From CAZPQV01 sp964588705 (lineage in GTDB: Bacteria; Bacteroidota; Bacteroidia; Flavobacteriales; Weeksellaceae), in NCBI GenBank assembly GCA_964588705.1, contig CAZPQV010000082.1, positions 1-8,358 of the forward strand: a stretch of DNA of 8,358 nucleotides, given 5' to 3'. Below, one piece after another: positions 1-6,213 of the stretch (position 1 is the stretch's first letter; each line of letters opens with the position of its first letter). Under the pieces are notes generated by a model. It was not told the DNA's origin. It searched no databases and saw nothing but the letters and a program-made list of their open reading frames with translations. Made by a program: the position numbers and the translations under genes.

Positions 1-532
1 TCGACAATACACCCGCAATGTTATACTCAAAATCCTTCTCAAAAAGAAATTCGGGTTCGCAACCGCTCTGTTTGAGCAACATCAGAATTTTTTGACATTT
101 ATCTCTTAGATCTTTGTAATTCTTCTCCGAGAAATCGTAAGGCTTATTTTTCTTTTTCAATTTGTCATCGACAATATCCGTGAAAAACAGCACGGTCTCA
201 ATGGTTTTGAACAATCTTCCGTCAAAGTGTTCGGAATATTTTTGCTGTAGGAACTGGTTAGATGGCTCTGCCGTGTATCTCTTTTTTGAAAAAATATCGA
301 GTTTCTGAATGATCCTTCCTTCTCCGATAATCGATACGACCTGATTCAGTACGGTATGGAAGTGCAGATAATTGTCCGGGTCTGCGGAATACTGCTCTAC
401 AATATTTTTGATTTTGATTCCAATGATGGGGTTTCCATACTGCCCGAAAAGCACATCAAAATCCCAACCGTAGTCCTTGCCGTAGTCGTAGCCGATGAAC
501 GGAATGTCGAATGCCTGCTTTTTTGTCTTCAT
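1..532 (-). CDS. traG: TraG-family conjugation ATPase, N-terminal part (runs off the left edge)
   Basis: The frame is open from an ATG at 532 to the window edge and gives 177 residues of the N-terminal domain. The protein begins MKTKKQAFDIPFIGYDYG and contains 'NIVEQYSADPDNYLHFH' near residue 43 and 'GEGRIIQKLDIF' near residue 71. These fit the N-terminal DUF3875-like domain of Bacteroidetes TraG proteins, the VirB4-type ATPase that powers type IV secretion at the inner membrane. The Walker A and B motifs would lie beyond the edge, so ATPase activity is inferred from family and position. The start lies 18 nt after the traF stop, in the usual traE-traF-traG order. The gene is truncated only by the window; no frameshift is seen. 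Confidence 0.88.
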   Translation of the reverse strand, partial: MKTKKQAFDIPFIGYDYGKDYGWDFDVLFGQYGNPIIGIKIKNIVEQYSADPDNYLHFHTVLNQVVSIIGEGRIIQKLDIFSKKRYTAEPSNQFLQQKYSEHFDGRLFKTIETVLFFTDIVDDKLKKKNKPYDFSEKNYKDLRDKCQKILMLLKQSGCEPEFLFEKDFEYNIAGVLS

Positions 533-550
533 ATAGAATTTTTTAATGTG

Positions 551-874
551 CTACTTTGTTGATTTTTCAGTTTTTGAATGGCCTGAAAATTTCTTAAGGT
601 TGAATCTTTGGGGGAAAAACAAGATTTGGTCGAAGTTTTTGGTTTTGTCATAGAGTCCGTTTTTGTCCTGCCTCCTGAAGATTAAATACACGCCTCCCGC
701 AGTGACTGCAAGTCCGAGCAGTGAACCGAGTAATCCGAATTTGGATAAAATGAGTGCTGCAACGACTCCGCCTCCGACAACGCCTACCGCATAAAAGATG
801 TATTTGCCTTTGAGTCCGAAAAAGACAAGGGGTTTTTTAAGCCCCTTGTAGAGGTAGTAACCCATCTTAGGCAA
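551..874 (-). CDS. traF: TraF, DUF4133 conjugative membrane protein
   Basis: This 107-residue protein starts MGYYLYKGLKKPLVFFGLKG and continues with two adjacent hydrophobic segments (about residues 27-45 and 48-66), then a basic, soluble C-terminus with 'RRQDKNGLYDK'. Small size, the N-terminal 'KGLKKP...F.GLKG..I' pattern and the double membrane segment match the DUF4133/TraF family, a VirB3-like inner-membrane component of Bacteroidetes conjugation channels. Its first 8 bases overlap the end of traE (867-874), which suggests translational coupling. Family assignment is firm. The exact role in the channel comes from family knowledge and is not visible here. Confidence 0.9.
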   Translation of the reverse strand: MPKMGYYLYKGLKKPLVFFGLKGKYIFYAVGVVGGGVVAALILSKFGLLGSLLGLAVTAGGVYLIFRRQDKNGLYDKTKNFDQILFFPQRFNLKKFSGHSKTEKSTK

Positions 875-1190
875 AGAATGCGGTTACGAATTCCGGAACG
901 ACAATCAGGAAGATCATGGCGCCACCGTAGCCCAGGATTTCTTTGTTGACATCCTGGTCGCCATTCGTCCATTTGTTGTAGACTCTGAGTCCGCCGATGA
1001 ATCCCACCAGACCGCCGACGGCTTTTAGGATGAGTTTAATGGGATCCCAGTAATCTCTGATGTCACTGGCGGCATTCGAGATAGCAGATGCTCCCCCCTG
1101 CGCAAACATTGGGGACATCGCCAGCATCAGCAAGGCAACGGTTAGCACTTTCTTTTGGGTCACTCTGGTTTTGAAAAATTTTTTCATCAT
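867..1190 (-). CDS. traE: TraE, DUF4134 conjugative membrane protein
   Basis: This 107-residue protein has a basic N-terminus and a hydrophobic signal-like segment ending near 'SPMFAQ' (about residue 31). Two further hydrophobic segments follow at about residues 50-66 and 85-105. Between them lies 'VYNKWTNGDQDVNKEILGYG', the hallmark loop of DUF4134/TraE proteins, which resemble VirB2 pilins in size and topology. A duplicated Met at the start leaves a one-codon ambiguity. It overlaps traF by 8 bp and lies about 43 nt after the Glu-rich gene, inside the transfer operon. A pilin-like role is inferred from the family. Confidence 0.92.
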   Translation of the reverse strand: MMKKFFKTRVTQKKVLTVALLMLAMSPMFAQGGASAISNAASDIRDYWDPIKLILKAVGGLVGFIGGLRVYNKWTNGDQDVNKEILGYGGAMIFLIVVPEFVTAFFA

Positions 1191-1233
1191 TTTTGATTAA
1201 TTTAGGTTTGTTATATTGGTTTGTGTTAATCGG

Positions 1234-1920
1234 TTACATCGTGGAGTGATAGACTTTTTCTCCATCGTAATTCTTCATCAATTGGATGGCAGAATTTGCA
1301 AGGCTTACAAAATTATTCCACTGTTCATCGAGGACTTCATTAGGTGACATCGGAATTTGAGCCTGATTTTCTTCTTTTGATTCCTTTTTGGATTCTTCTT
1401 TTTCAGTCTCTTGCTCGGATTCTTTTTCTTCAACTTTTTCTACTTCAATGTGGTTTTCAATTCCGGCTTCATCTTGAAATTCAATTTGAGTTTCCTTTTG
1501 GATTTCCACTGCTGTTGTCATTTCAGTTTCCTTTTGGGATTCCGATTCTTCTCTTTGAGTTTCCAATTGAGAAATTTCCTGTTTTGATTCGGGTGAGGGA
1601 AAATTTCCGTCCAGTTCTTCCTCGGCTTCAAACTTTCTTCTTAATTCATCCAGATCGGGTTTATCGAACATTGTTTCCGGGTCGAACGATAAAGGAATTC
1701 GAACTTTTGTAAAGGAGTACGGCACTCGGATGTTTTCGACATCATCAATCTCGATGTGGCTTTCCGGCGGGTTTTCTGTTTTGGCAAAACTGACGAGGGA
1801 GAATTCCTCCGATTCATCGGTAACCACGGTTTTTTCTTTCTTCAAAAACAGGTCATAGACAATGTTTCCGGCATAATAGAGAACGTAGATTCCTATTAAG
1901 ATGAGCGAATATTTTAGCAT
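1234..1920 (-). CDS. Glu-rich single-pass membrane protein in the TraD position
   Basis: This 228-residue protein sits between the ParA-like gene and traE, where Bacteroidetes transfer operons often carry a poorly conserved 'TraD'. Residues 3-24 form one hydrophobic helix (LKYSLILIGIYVLYYAGNIV). A folded-looking segment follows at about 40-100 ('IRVPYSFTKVRIPLSFDPET', a 'DELRRKFE' helix). Residues of about 105-195 are a low-complexity Glu/Lys/Gln/Ser stretch, strongly acidic and probably extended or coiled. A short C-terminal part ('VLDEQWNNFVSLANSAIQLM') looks ordered again. The N-in/C-out or reverse topology cannot be decided. I do not assign a biochemical function. An anchor or spacer protein linked to the channel is one possibility from the architecture. 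Confidence 0.8.
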   Translation of the reverse strand: MLKYSLILIGIYVLYYAGNIVYDLFLKKEKTVVTDESEEFSLVSFAKTENPPESHIEIDDVENIRVPYSFTKVRIPLSFDPETMFDKPDLDELRRKFEAEEELDGNFPSPESKQEISQLETQREESESQKETEMTTAVEIQKETQIEFQDEAGIENHIEVEKVEEKESEQETEKEESKKESKEENQAQIPMSPNEVLDEQWNNFVSLANSAIQLMKNYDGEKVYHSTM

Positions 1921-1941
1921 TTGTGTTTTTGGTTTTTGTGA

Positions 1942-2595
1942 TTAAAGGGTTATTTTCAGTTCCTTGTTGATGTGTTCGATAATTTCGTTAAAGGGTCTTT
2001 TCACAGCATTTTTTTGGTCGTAATTCAGCGTTCTTGTGCTAATGCTTTGAAGGCTGTTTCTTTTGTGTACGGAGTTTTCAAGCAACAGCCCATATCTGGC
2101 TAGTTCCTCGTCCATTTCCTGTTGGTTCCAGTATTTGTAACCTTTGTCATACTTGGAGCGAATGAAGATTCTTTCTGCCTCACTTTCCAGTAAACCCAGT
2201 AAATTTCTAAAGACCAAAGTCGATTTTACCGATACGTCGGAGTACTCGAAGGGAATGATAATAAAATCGCTGTAGATCAGCACATCGCTGTATTTCCGGT
2301 CAAGCGTTCCCGCCAAATCGAAAATGTAGATGTCTCCACTTTCCTTCAGTTCGATGACTTCTTCCAAATCCCTGAAAGGCGGTTTTTTATCAACCTCACC
2401 GATGGCTTCCACATCGTAGAGTTTCGGCAATTCCGATTCCTCGTCATCCAGCCACTTGGAATAGAAGGATTTTTGAAAATCAAAATCATACACCTTGATG
2501 TTCCTTTCTGTGATGGTAGAAAGATAGTTGGCAAACGCAATAGCGAGGGTGGTTTTTCCGGCTCCGCCTTTCTGGGTGGCAAATGTGATAATCAT
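1942..2595 (-). CDS. traA: ParA/MinD-family ATPase of the transfer operon (TraA-like)
   Basis: This 217-residue protein begins MIITFATQKGGAGKTT, a deviant Walker A motif (KGGAGKTT, residues 9-16) of the ParA/MinD/Soj class. 'DFDFQ' at 37-41 corresponds to the family's conserved D-x-D-x-Q segment, and 'IYIFDLAG' around D93 is the Walker B strand. Length fits the small ParA ATPases that open many Bacteroidetes transfer operons and are annotated TraA. No ParB partner is visible next to it. It starts 25 nt after the relaxase stop and ends 21 nt before the Glu-rich gene. A role in positioning or stabilising the element or transfer complex is inferred, and no activity can be read from the sequence beyond ATP binding. 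Confidence 0.88.
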   Translation of the reverse strand: MIITFATQKGGAGKTTLAIAFANYLSTITERNIKVYDFDFQKSFYSKWLDDEESELPKLYDVEAIGEVDKKPPFRDLEEVIELKESGDIYIFDLAGTLDRKYSDVLIYSDFIIIPFEYSDVSVKSTLVFRNLLGLLESEAERIFIRSKYDKGYKYWNQQEMDEELARYGLLLENSVHKRNSLQSISTRTLNYDQKNAVKRPFNEIIEHINKELKITL

Positions 2596-2620
2596 TGTAT
2601 TGTTGTTGGTTTACAGAATT

Positions 2621-4075
2621 TTATCTTCTCTTTCTTCTTTTCTTGAATTCGTCTTCTGCAGGGTCTTTTCCCGATCCTGCTGTTTTGGTGAACTGAAAAA
2701 GCAGATCGTTTATGCTTTGGCTCAGTTCCTTGGAAAGATTTTCATCTTCGTTTGGCTGTATGGTTGGTGTTTCTTGATTCGGATTCAAAAATTTTTGATA
2801 TTCCTTTTCTCCAATCAGATGTTCCAATGCTCCCACATAGTGAAGTTTTGTGTGGACGAGATAATATTTTCCGTCTTCTGATTTTATGAGGTGCAGATCT
2901 TTTGAATTTTGGTTCTTCACATAATCCTTCGCCTCCTTTTTCACTGATGCAAAAATTTCCCTGATCTTTCTGCGCTTGGTTTCAAAAAGCATAAAGTCTT
3001 TCGGTGTCATTTCTGGGTTCGTTTGTTTTAAATATTCCATCAAAATCTTCTTTGATGCGGTGTCTGTAATATTGTAGTCTTTTAAACTTTCAAATATTTT
3101 TTTGTCAATCCTGTCATCGGTAAACTCGAAGAGTTCGTTCATTTTGATGATGTCGCTCCCTTTGTACACTGTTCCGGTTTTGTGGTCAATCAGGCTGTAG
3201 CCAAAGGGTTTTTGCCCGTCTTTGTGGTGAAAGATCACATCAATTCCGAAAATGTTCCTTAACTTTTTTTGCAGTTCGCTTTCAAACTCTATTTTGGGTT
3301 TCCAGTCTTTGTGCTTTTCCTTGGGAAGGATGGATTTCTGCCTTCTTCTGTCCTCTATCTGAAAGACCTTGTTGGAACTGAGATCCCGGTATTTGGTCAA
3401 AATCGCCTTCAACTGTAATCTCCTGCTGTCTTTTGAATGTGGAGTCAAACCTATTTGGCTTCCGTGTATGGTTATGAGCCTTACGCCGTTTTTCAGAATA
3501 TCATATCTTTTTTCATCATTTGTGTTTTGTGATAATCTGAACCCGCTTCTCTCCAGCAAGAGTTCCAGTTGTTTTACCGAACCGATTCTGTAATTGAGTA
3601 ATTTTTCGAGTTCCTGCTCCGGTGTGATGCCGTATAATTTTTCGAGGGTATTGGCGAGAGCTTTCTGCGCTTTTAACCGCTCATAACTGTCATTGATCTT
3701 TTTCCCCGTTTCCTTGTCCACCCTTGTCGAAACAATGTGGACGTGGTTGTTTTCTGTATCGTTGTGGAAAACCACGATGTAGGGTTGGTTACCATAGCCC
3801 ATTTCCTGCATAAAGTCTTCCGCAACCTTTGTGAGTTCTTCCTTCGGATGTGCCTGAAATTTGGTAGAAATCACGGCATGGAATTGCGGCTTTTTTACCT
3901 TTTCGTTTTTCGAGATGGATTTGAAGTAATCCGGACTGCTCTCTCCATCGAAGAAGGAGGGAAAGTTTTTCATCAGCATCAGTTCTCCCGTTCCTTTCTC
4001 AACTTTTTTGTCGTTGTACTGCACACCGTGGAAGTTGGAACTCGCCGAACCTAAAATCTTAACGATCATTGGCAA
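2621..4075 (-). CDS. mobB: MobB-like relaxase / mobilization nuclease
   Basis: This 484-residue protein would nick oriT and pilot the transferred strand. Visible relaxase features are an N-terminal 'NFHGVQYNDKKVEKG' with Tyr20 as the likely catalytic residue, and 'FHNDTENNHVHIVSTRVD' with His104, His111 and His113 as the metal-binding histidine motif. This fits the relaxase/mobilization nuclease domain (PF03432 type) in the form seen in Bacteroidetes MobB proteins. About residues 120-484 are a long, charged region with no motif I can name, ending in the very basic KKRRKRR. The ATG at 4075 overlaps mobA by 17 bp; Met3 at 4069 is an equally possible start. Co-translation with MobA is likely. 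Confidence 0.9.
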   Translation of the reverse strand: MPMIVKILGSASSNFHGVQYNDKKVEKGTGELMLMKNFPSFFDGESSPDYFKSISKNEKVKKPQFHAVISTKFQAHPKEELTKVAEDFMQEMGYGNQPYIVVFHNDTENNHVHIVSTRVDKETGKKINDSYERLKAQKALANTLEKLYGITPEQELEKLLNYRIGSVKQLELLLERSGFRLSQNTNDEKRYDILKNGVRLITIHGSQIGLTPHSKDSRRLQLKAILTKYRDLSSNKVFQIEDRRRQKSILPKEKHKDWKPKIEFESELQKKLRNIFGIDVIFHHKDGQKPFGYSLIDHKTGTVYKGSDIIKMNELFEFTDDRIDKKIFESLKDYNITDTASKKILMEYLKQTNPEMTPKDFMLFETKRRKIREIFASVKKEAKDYVKNQNSKDLHLIKSEDGKYYLVHTKLHYVGALEHLIGEKEYQKFLNPNQETPTIQPNEDENLSKELSQSINDLLFQFTKTAGSGKDPAEDEFKKRRKRR

Positions 4076-4424
4076 TGAGGGAATAGATTTTTAGGAAAAT
4101 CTCATTCTGTTGCCGCTTCAGTGCGGCGATGGTTTGCACTTGGCTTTGGAAATGGTTAATTTCGGTTTGGGAAATAAACTTCTGCCCGTTAACGATTTTC
4201 GCGATCTGATTAATGTTGGTTTCAATCTTAATAAAGATGTTGTCCTGTTTTTCAATGAACGCTAATATGCTTCTCCGCTCGTCTTCCAAAATCCTGTTCT
4301 CTACCGAATCGATAATTAAACTGGTGAGGGAGATTTTTCTCCTGGAACAGATTTTTTTCCACTCTTCTTTTCGGAGTTTTTGAACCCTGATTAGGATCAC
4401 CTCTTCCTTTCCTTCTTTTGTCAT
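4059..4424 (-). CDS. mobA: MobA-like relaxosome accessory protein (ribbon-helix-helix type)
   Basis: This 121-residue, Lys/Arg-rich protein lies directly upstream of and overlaps the relaxase gene. An N-terminal strand ('EVILIRVQKL') followed by helices ('KEEWKKICSRRKISLTSLII') suggests a ribbon-helix-helix DNA-binding domain. 'IETNINQIAKIVNGQKFIS' (about residues 67-85) is close to the N-x-NQIA signature of MobC/MobA-type plasmid mobilization proteins. The C-terminal third is helical and may form a coiled coil. Its expected role is to bind near oriT and help the relaxase open the nick region. The two dyad sites at 5326-5390 are candidate targets, which is inference only. Confidence 0.85.
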   Translation of the reverse strand: MTKEGKEEVILIRVQKLRKEEWKKICSRRKISLTSLIIDSVENRILEDERRSILAFIEKQDNIFIKIETNINQIAKIVNGQKFISQTEINHFQSQVQTIAALKRQQNEIFLKIYSLIANDR

Positions 4425-4450
4425 TTTTCATATCGTTTGGTTTTTTATTT

Positions 4451-5248
4451 TTAAGGGAGATATGGTTTGATCCAGTTAGAGTATCCCTGCACTTCTCCGT
4501 AGGTATAATATGAGGTGGACATCGCATTGAGTGAGGTTTGGGGAATTTGAATTGAATAGTTTTCAAGCAATGCCGGAAAAAACTGGGTGGAGTTTTCAGT
4601 ATGGAGCAGCACGATTTGATTGGGAATATAACCAATGTCGCTGAAGATGCTCGCGATGCCGATGAAGGCGTTTCCGGTGATCGGTGCTGAATTGGAAGAC
4701 CTGTAGATTTGGAATCTAACGTTTACAATTCCGTTTACTTTTCTAAAAAGGACAAATCCTTTTAATCCTCCGAAATTTTTGGTTCCAGTCGTGTAATATT
4801 TTGAAGAGGTTAGATAAGCATGACTGTTTCCGGAATAATTTATCGGTGCAGACCATGTCGAAGTCGCCGTTAAAGGATCAGTCCCATTTTCATCAAATGT
4901 CAAAACAATTCGGTATTCAATTGGTTGTTTTTCTTTTGCACAGTTTTGCCAAACACTACCGTCAAAATAATACATCCCGGACTCGCTGACATTGATGACC
5001 TGCCCGGAAAGATTGGACGCTGGAGATGTCGCAAAGACTACCGCGCCCTTTTTTGCATTTGAATAGGATTTTGATGCTAATTGGTCACCGGTAATTCTTG
5101 GTGGGATGATGCCGTCAAAATGTTTGGGATCGTTTGGTTTTCCAACAACTTCAAAAGTGGTTTCGGGGTTGGTGGTGTTTATGCCGACTTGTGCCTTGAC
5201 CGATATGCCTGTAATCAGCAGAAATAAATAAAATAGCGTTTTCATCAT
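4451..5248 (-). CDS. Secreted surface-type protein at the head of the mobilization operon
   Basis: This 265-residue protein has a signal peptide (MMKTLFYLFLLITGISVKAQ) and then 'VGINTTNPETTFEVVG', the start typical of many secreted flavobacterial proteins of unknown function. A Gly/Ser/Thr-rich segment follows ('FDGIIPPRITGDQLASKSYS', then 'SGMYYFDGSVWQNCAKEK' near residue 91). After it comes a roughly 160-residue, aromatic-rich, beta-looking C-terminal domain ('TFDENGTDPLTATSTWSAPI' to 'GYSNWIKPYLP') that I do not recognise. There is no lipobox, and I see no obvious C-terminal type IX sorting domain. The first part resembles stalk or tip proteins with a tail-fibre-like head. It lies 26 nt before mobA in the same direction, so it is probably co-transcribed. 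A surface role in mating or recipient contact is speculation. The alternative start is the next Met codon. Confidence 0.8.
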   Translation of the reverse strand: MMKTLFYLFLLITGISVKAQVGINTTNPETTFEVVGKPNDPKHFDGIIPPRITGDQLASKSYSNAKKGAVVFATSPASNLSGQVINVSESGMYYFDGSVWQNCAKEKQPIEYRIVLTFDENGTDPLTATSTWSAPINYSGNSHAYLTSSKYYTTGTKNFGGLKGFVLFRKVNGIVNVRFQIYRSSNSAPITGNAFIGIASIFSDIGYIPNQIVLLHTENSTQFFPALLENYSIQIPQTSLNAMSTSYYTYGEVQGYSNWIKPYLP

Positions 5249-5268
5249 TTTGATTAAAGTTTCTTTTG

Positions 5269-5299
5269 CAAAGTTGAAACATCAAAACCGTGAAAACAA
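5269..5299 (-). promoter_or_regulatory. Possible Bacteroidetes-type promoter for the mob/tra operon
   Basis: On the minus strand, CAACTTTG (5276-5269) is one base from the Bacteroidetes -7 consensus TAnnTTTG. A TTG at 5299-5297 lies 20 nt upstream, within the loose spacing known for the -33 element. It would start transcription shortly before the ATG at 5248. The match is imperfect and such AT-rich motifs arise by chance, so this is a candidate only. Confidence 0.3.
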
Positions 5300-5325
5300 T
5301 AGTATTCATCGGGCGTGGGCTAAAT

Positions 5326-5349
5326 AAGAACAATCTGGACTATTCTGGA
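5326..5349. repeat. Dyad/direct repeat site A upstream of the mob operon
   Basis: AAGAACAATCTGGACTATTCTGGA matches site B (5367-5390) at 22 of 24 bases. It contains AATCTGGA (5332-5339) and ATTCTGGA (5342-5349), spaced 10 bp apart. Bases 5327-5346 also form an imperfect 9+2+9 inverted repeat (7 of 9 pairs). The layout suits a dimeric DNA-binding protein. Confidence 0.7.
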
Positions 5350-5366
5350 TTTTTGGAAGACTAAAA

Positions 5367-5390
5367 AAGAATAATCTGGATTATTCTGGA
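5367..5390. repeat. Dyad/direct repeat site B upstream of the mob operon
   Basis: This is the second copy of the 24-bp site, 41 bp from copy A (close to four helical turns). AATCTGGA (5373-5380) and ATTCTGGA (5383-5390) are again 10 bp apart. Bases 5368-5387 form a perfect 9-bp inverted repeat around a central TG (AGAATAATC-TG-GATTATTCT). It lies about 120 bp upstream of the first mob-operon gene. Confidence 0.75.
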
Positions 5391-5518
5391 CTCTTAATAC
5401 GAATTTTTAGAAAATTGAATTGTCCTGAAGGTAAGAGTTTTATTTCTAGATTGGGTTTTATTGTTAAAAGTATTTTAGTTCTATTTTTCGTGAATTGGAT
5501 TATCCTTACATGCAAATT

Positions 5519-5644
5519 TTATGACATTTGTTGCCTACAGTCGGTGAATTTGCATCTCTGATTTCCCGAAAATGTTCTTTCATCCTTTATTAATTCTGCG
5601 ATGCTACCAACACATTTGAAACACTTATAGATTTTGAGTTTCAT
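5519..5644 (-). CDS. Possible 41-residue four-cysteine micro-protein
   Basis: An ATG at 5644 opens 41 codons ending in TAA at 5519. The peptide begins MKLKIYKCFKCVGSIAELIK and ends RCKFTDCRQQMS. Cysteines at 8, 11, 31 and 36 give CX2C-X19-CX4C, an arrangement compatible with a small zinc ribbon. It lies between the toxin-operon terminator and the dyad sites, in the same direction as the mob operon. No clear promoter or ribosome binding site precedes it, and I do not recognise the family. An ORF of this length can occur by chance; the cysteine spacing is the only argument for it. Confidence 0.35.
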   Translation of the reverse strand: MKLKIYKCFKCVGSIAELIKDERTFSGNQRCKFTDCRQQMS

Positions 5645-5663
5645 AATTTATCATTCTAGGCCT

Positions 5664-5695
5664 AAAAATAAAAATGCCGACCTCTACGTCAGCAT
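5664..5695 (-). terminator. Rho-independent terminator of the toxin/immunity operon
   Basis: Read on the minus strand, ATGCTGAC (5695-5688), a 6-base loop and GTCGGCAT (5681-5674) form an 8-bp hairpin, followed by TTTTATTTTT. One pair is U-G: it is a valid wobble in the minus-strand RNA but a C-A mismatch in the plus-strand RNA, so the hairpin favours minus-strand transcription. It lies about 90 bp after the last lipoprotein gene. Confidence 0.72.
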
Positions 5696-5782
5696 ATTAT
5701 CGCCAATCTTACAATAAATTATCTATCCGACGCTTGATGAATAAATGACTCCAGCACTTTTGGAACATTACCAACCTTTTTA

Positions 5783-6208
5783 TTATCTAACTTGTGCCGC
5801 ATTTCCATCTTTATCAACATTAAACTTACAACCACATATTCCATAGCCATTCGAATAAGAATTTAAACTAAAATTAATCTCATAAATTGTTTCTTTTTTT
5901 AATTCCTTGGCAGGTAAGAAAGGTTGTTTTTTATCTTCGTTTTTTTGACCGTAAAGAATTATACCATTAATAGGTTTTATTGGTCCCACATCAACCCAAA
6001 CTTTTTCCCAAGTCGTTGAATCTAATTTCTCTCTTACTTCAATTGAAACGACTTCAAAATTTTTTATTCTTTTATGATTTTCTTGCTTTACGGGGTAGAT
6101 TATTATTTTGTCGTTTATATTACCCTCTACTTTACATCTCAACATCCTAGTGCCTATACAAGAAGTAAAAGTTATGTATATCAAAAATATTCCGATTAAT
6201 TTTTTCAT
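5783..6208 (-). CDS. Lipoprotein, probable immunity partner of the metallopeptidase toxin
   Basis: This 141-residue protein begins MKKLIGIFLIYITFTSCIG, a lipoprotein signal with Cys17 as the likely lipidated residue, so it should be anchored in the envelope facing the periplasm or beyond. The body is a compact beta-rich domain with 'WEKVWVDVGPIKPINGIILY' and a C-terminal 'YGICGCKFNVDKDG'. Cysteines at about 25, 125 and 127 could form disulfides. I do not recognise the family. It starts 5 nt after the stop of the HExxH toxin tail, the usual toxin-then-immunity order in polymorphic toxin loci. Immunity function is inferred from position, size and export signal. The operon ends at the hairpin 5664-5695. 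Confidence 0.72.
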   Translation of the reverse strand: MKKLIGIFLIYITFTSCIGTRMLRCKVEGNINDKIIIYPVKQENHKRIKNFEVVSIEVREKLDSTTWEKVWVDVGPIKPINGIILYGQKNEDKKQPFLPAKELKKETIYEINFSLNSYSNGYGICGCKFNVDKDGNAAQVR

Positions 6209-6213
6209 TATAA

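Larger units (their letters stand above)
5249..5782. other. Long intergenic region between toxin locus and mobilization operon
   Basis: This 534-bp stretch has no long gene. From right to left it holds the untranslated tail of the toxin operon with a hairpin terminator (5664-5695), a possible 41-codon cysteine-rich ORF (5519-5644), an AT-rich spacer (about 5391-5518) where I see nothing clear, two related dyad sites (5326-5390), and a possible promoter in front of the secreted protein gene (5269-5299). Its position directly ahead of the mob genes makes it the natural place to look for oriT. No known nick consensus is recognisable by eye. Confidence 0.7.

Noticed and set aside
1344..1712. 122-codon open frame on the plus strand
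   Set aside because: It is the antisense of the Glu-rich repeat region, so it is a Phe/Leu-rich translation of GAA/GAG codons; the minus-strand gene has better context.
2528..2881. 117-codon plus-strand frame
   Set aside because: It lies antisense across the ParA-like gene start and the relaxase end, with no homology I can see; it crosses two well-supported genes.
4252..4635. 127-codon minus-strand frame
   Set aside because: It overlaps mobA and the end of the secreted protein gene in another frame, and its composition (Pro/Lys/His-rich) looks like a shadow.
5311..5320. GGGCGTGGGC as a possible relaxase nick region
   Set aside because: It does not match any nick consensus I know well enough to call; the dyad pair beside it is the better signal.
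5326..5390. CRISPR-like array
   Set aside because: There are only two repeat copies, 17 bp apart, with no further units and no cas genes; a protein-binding site pair is the simpler reading.
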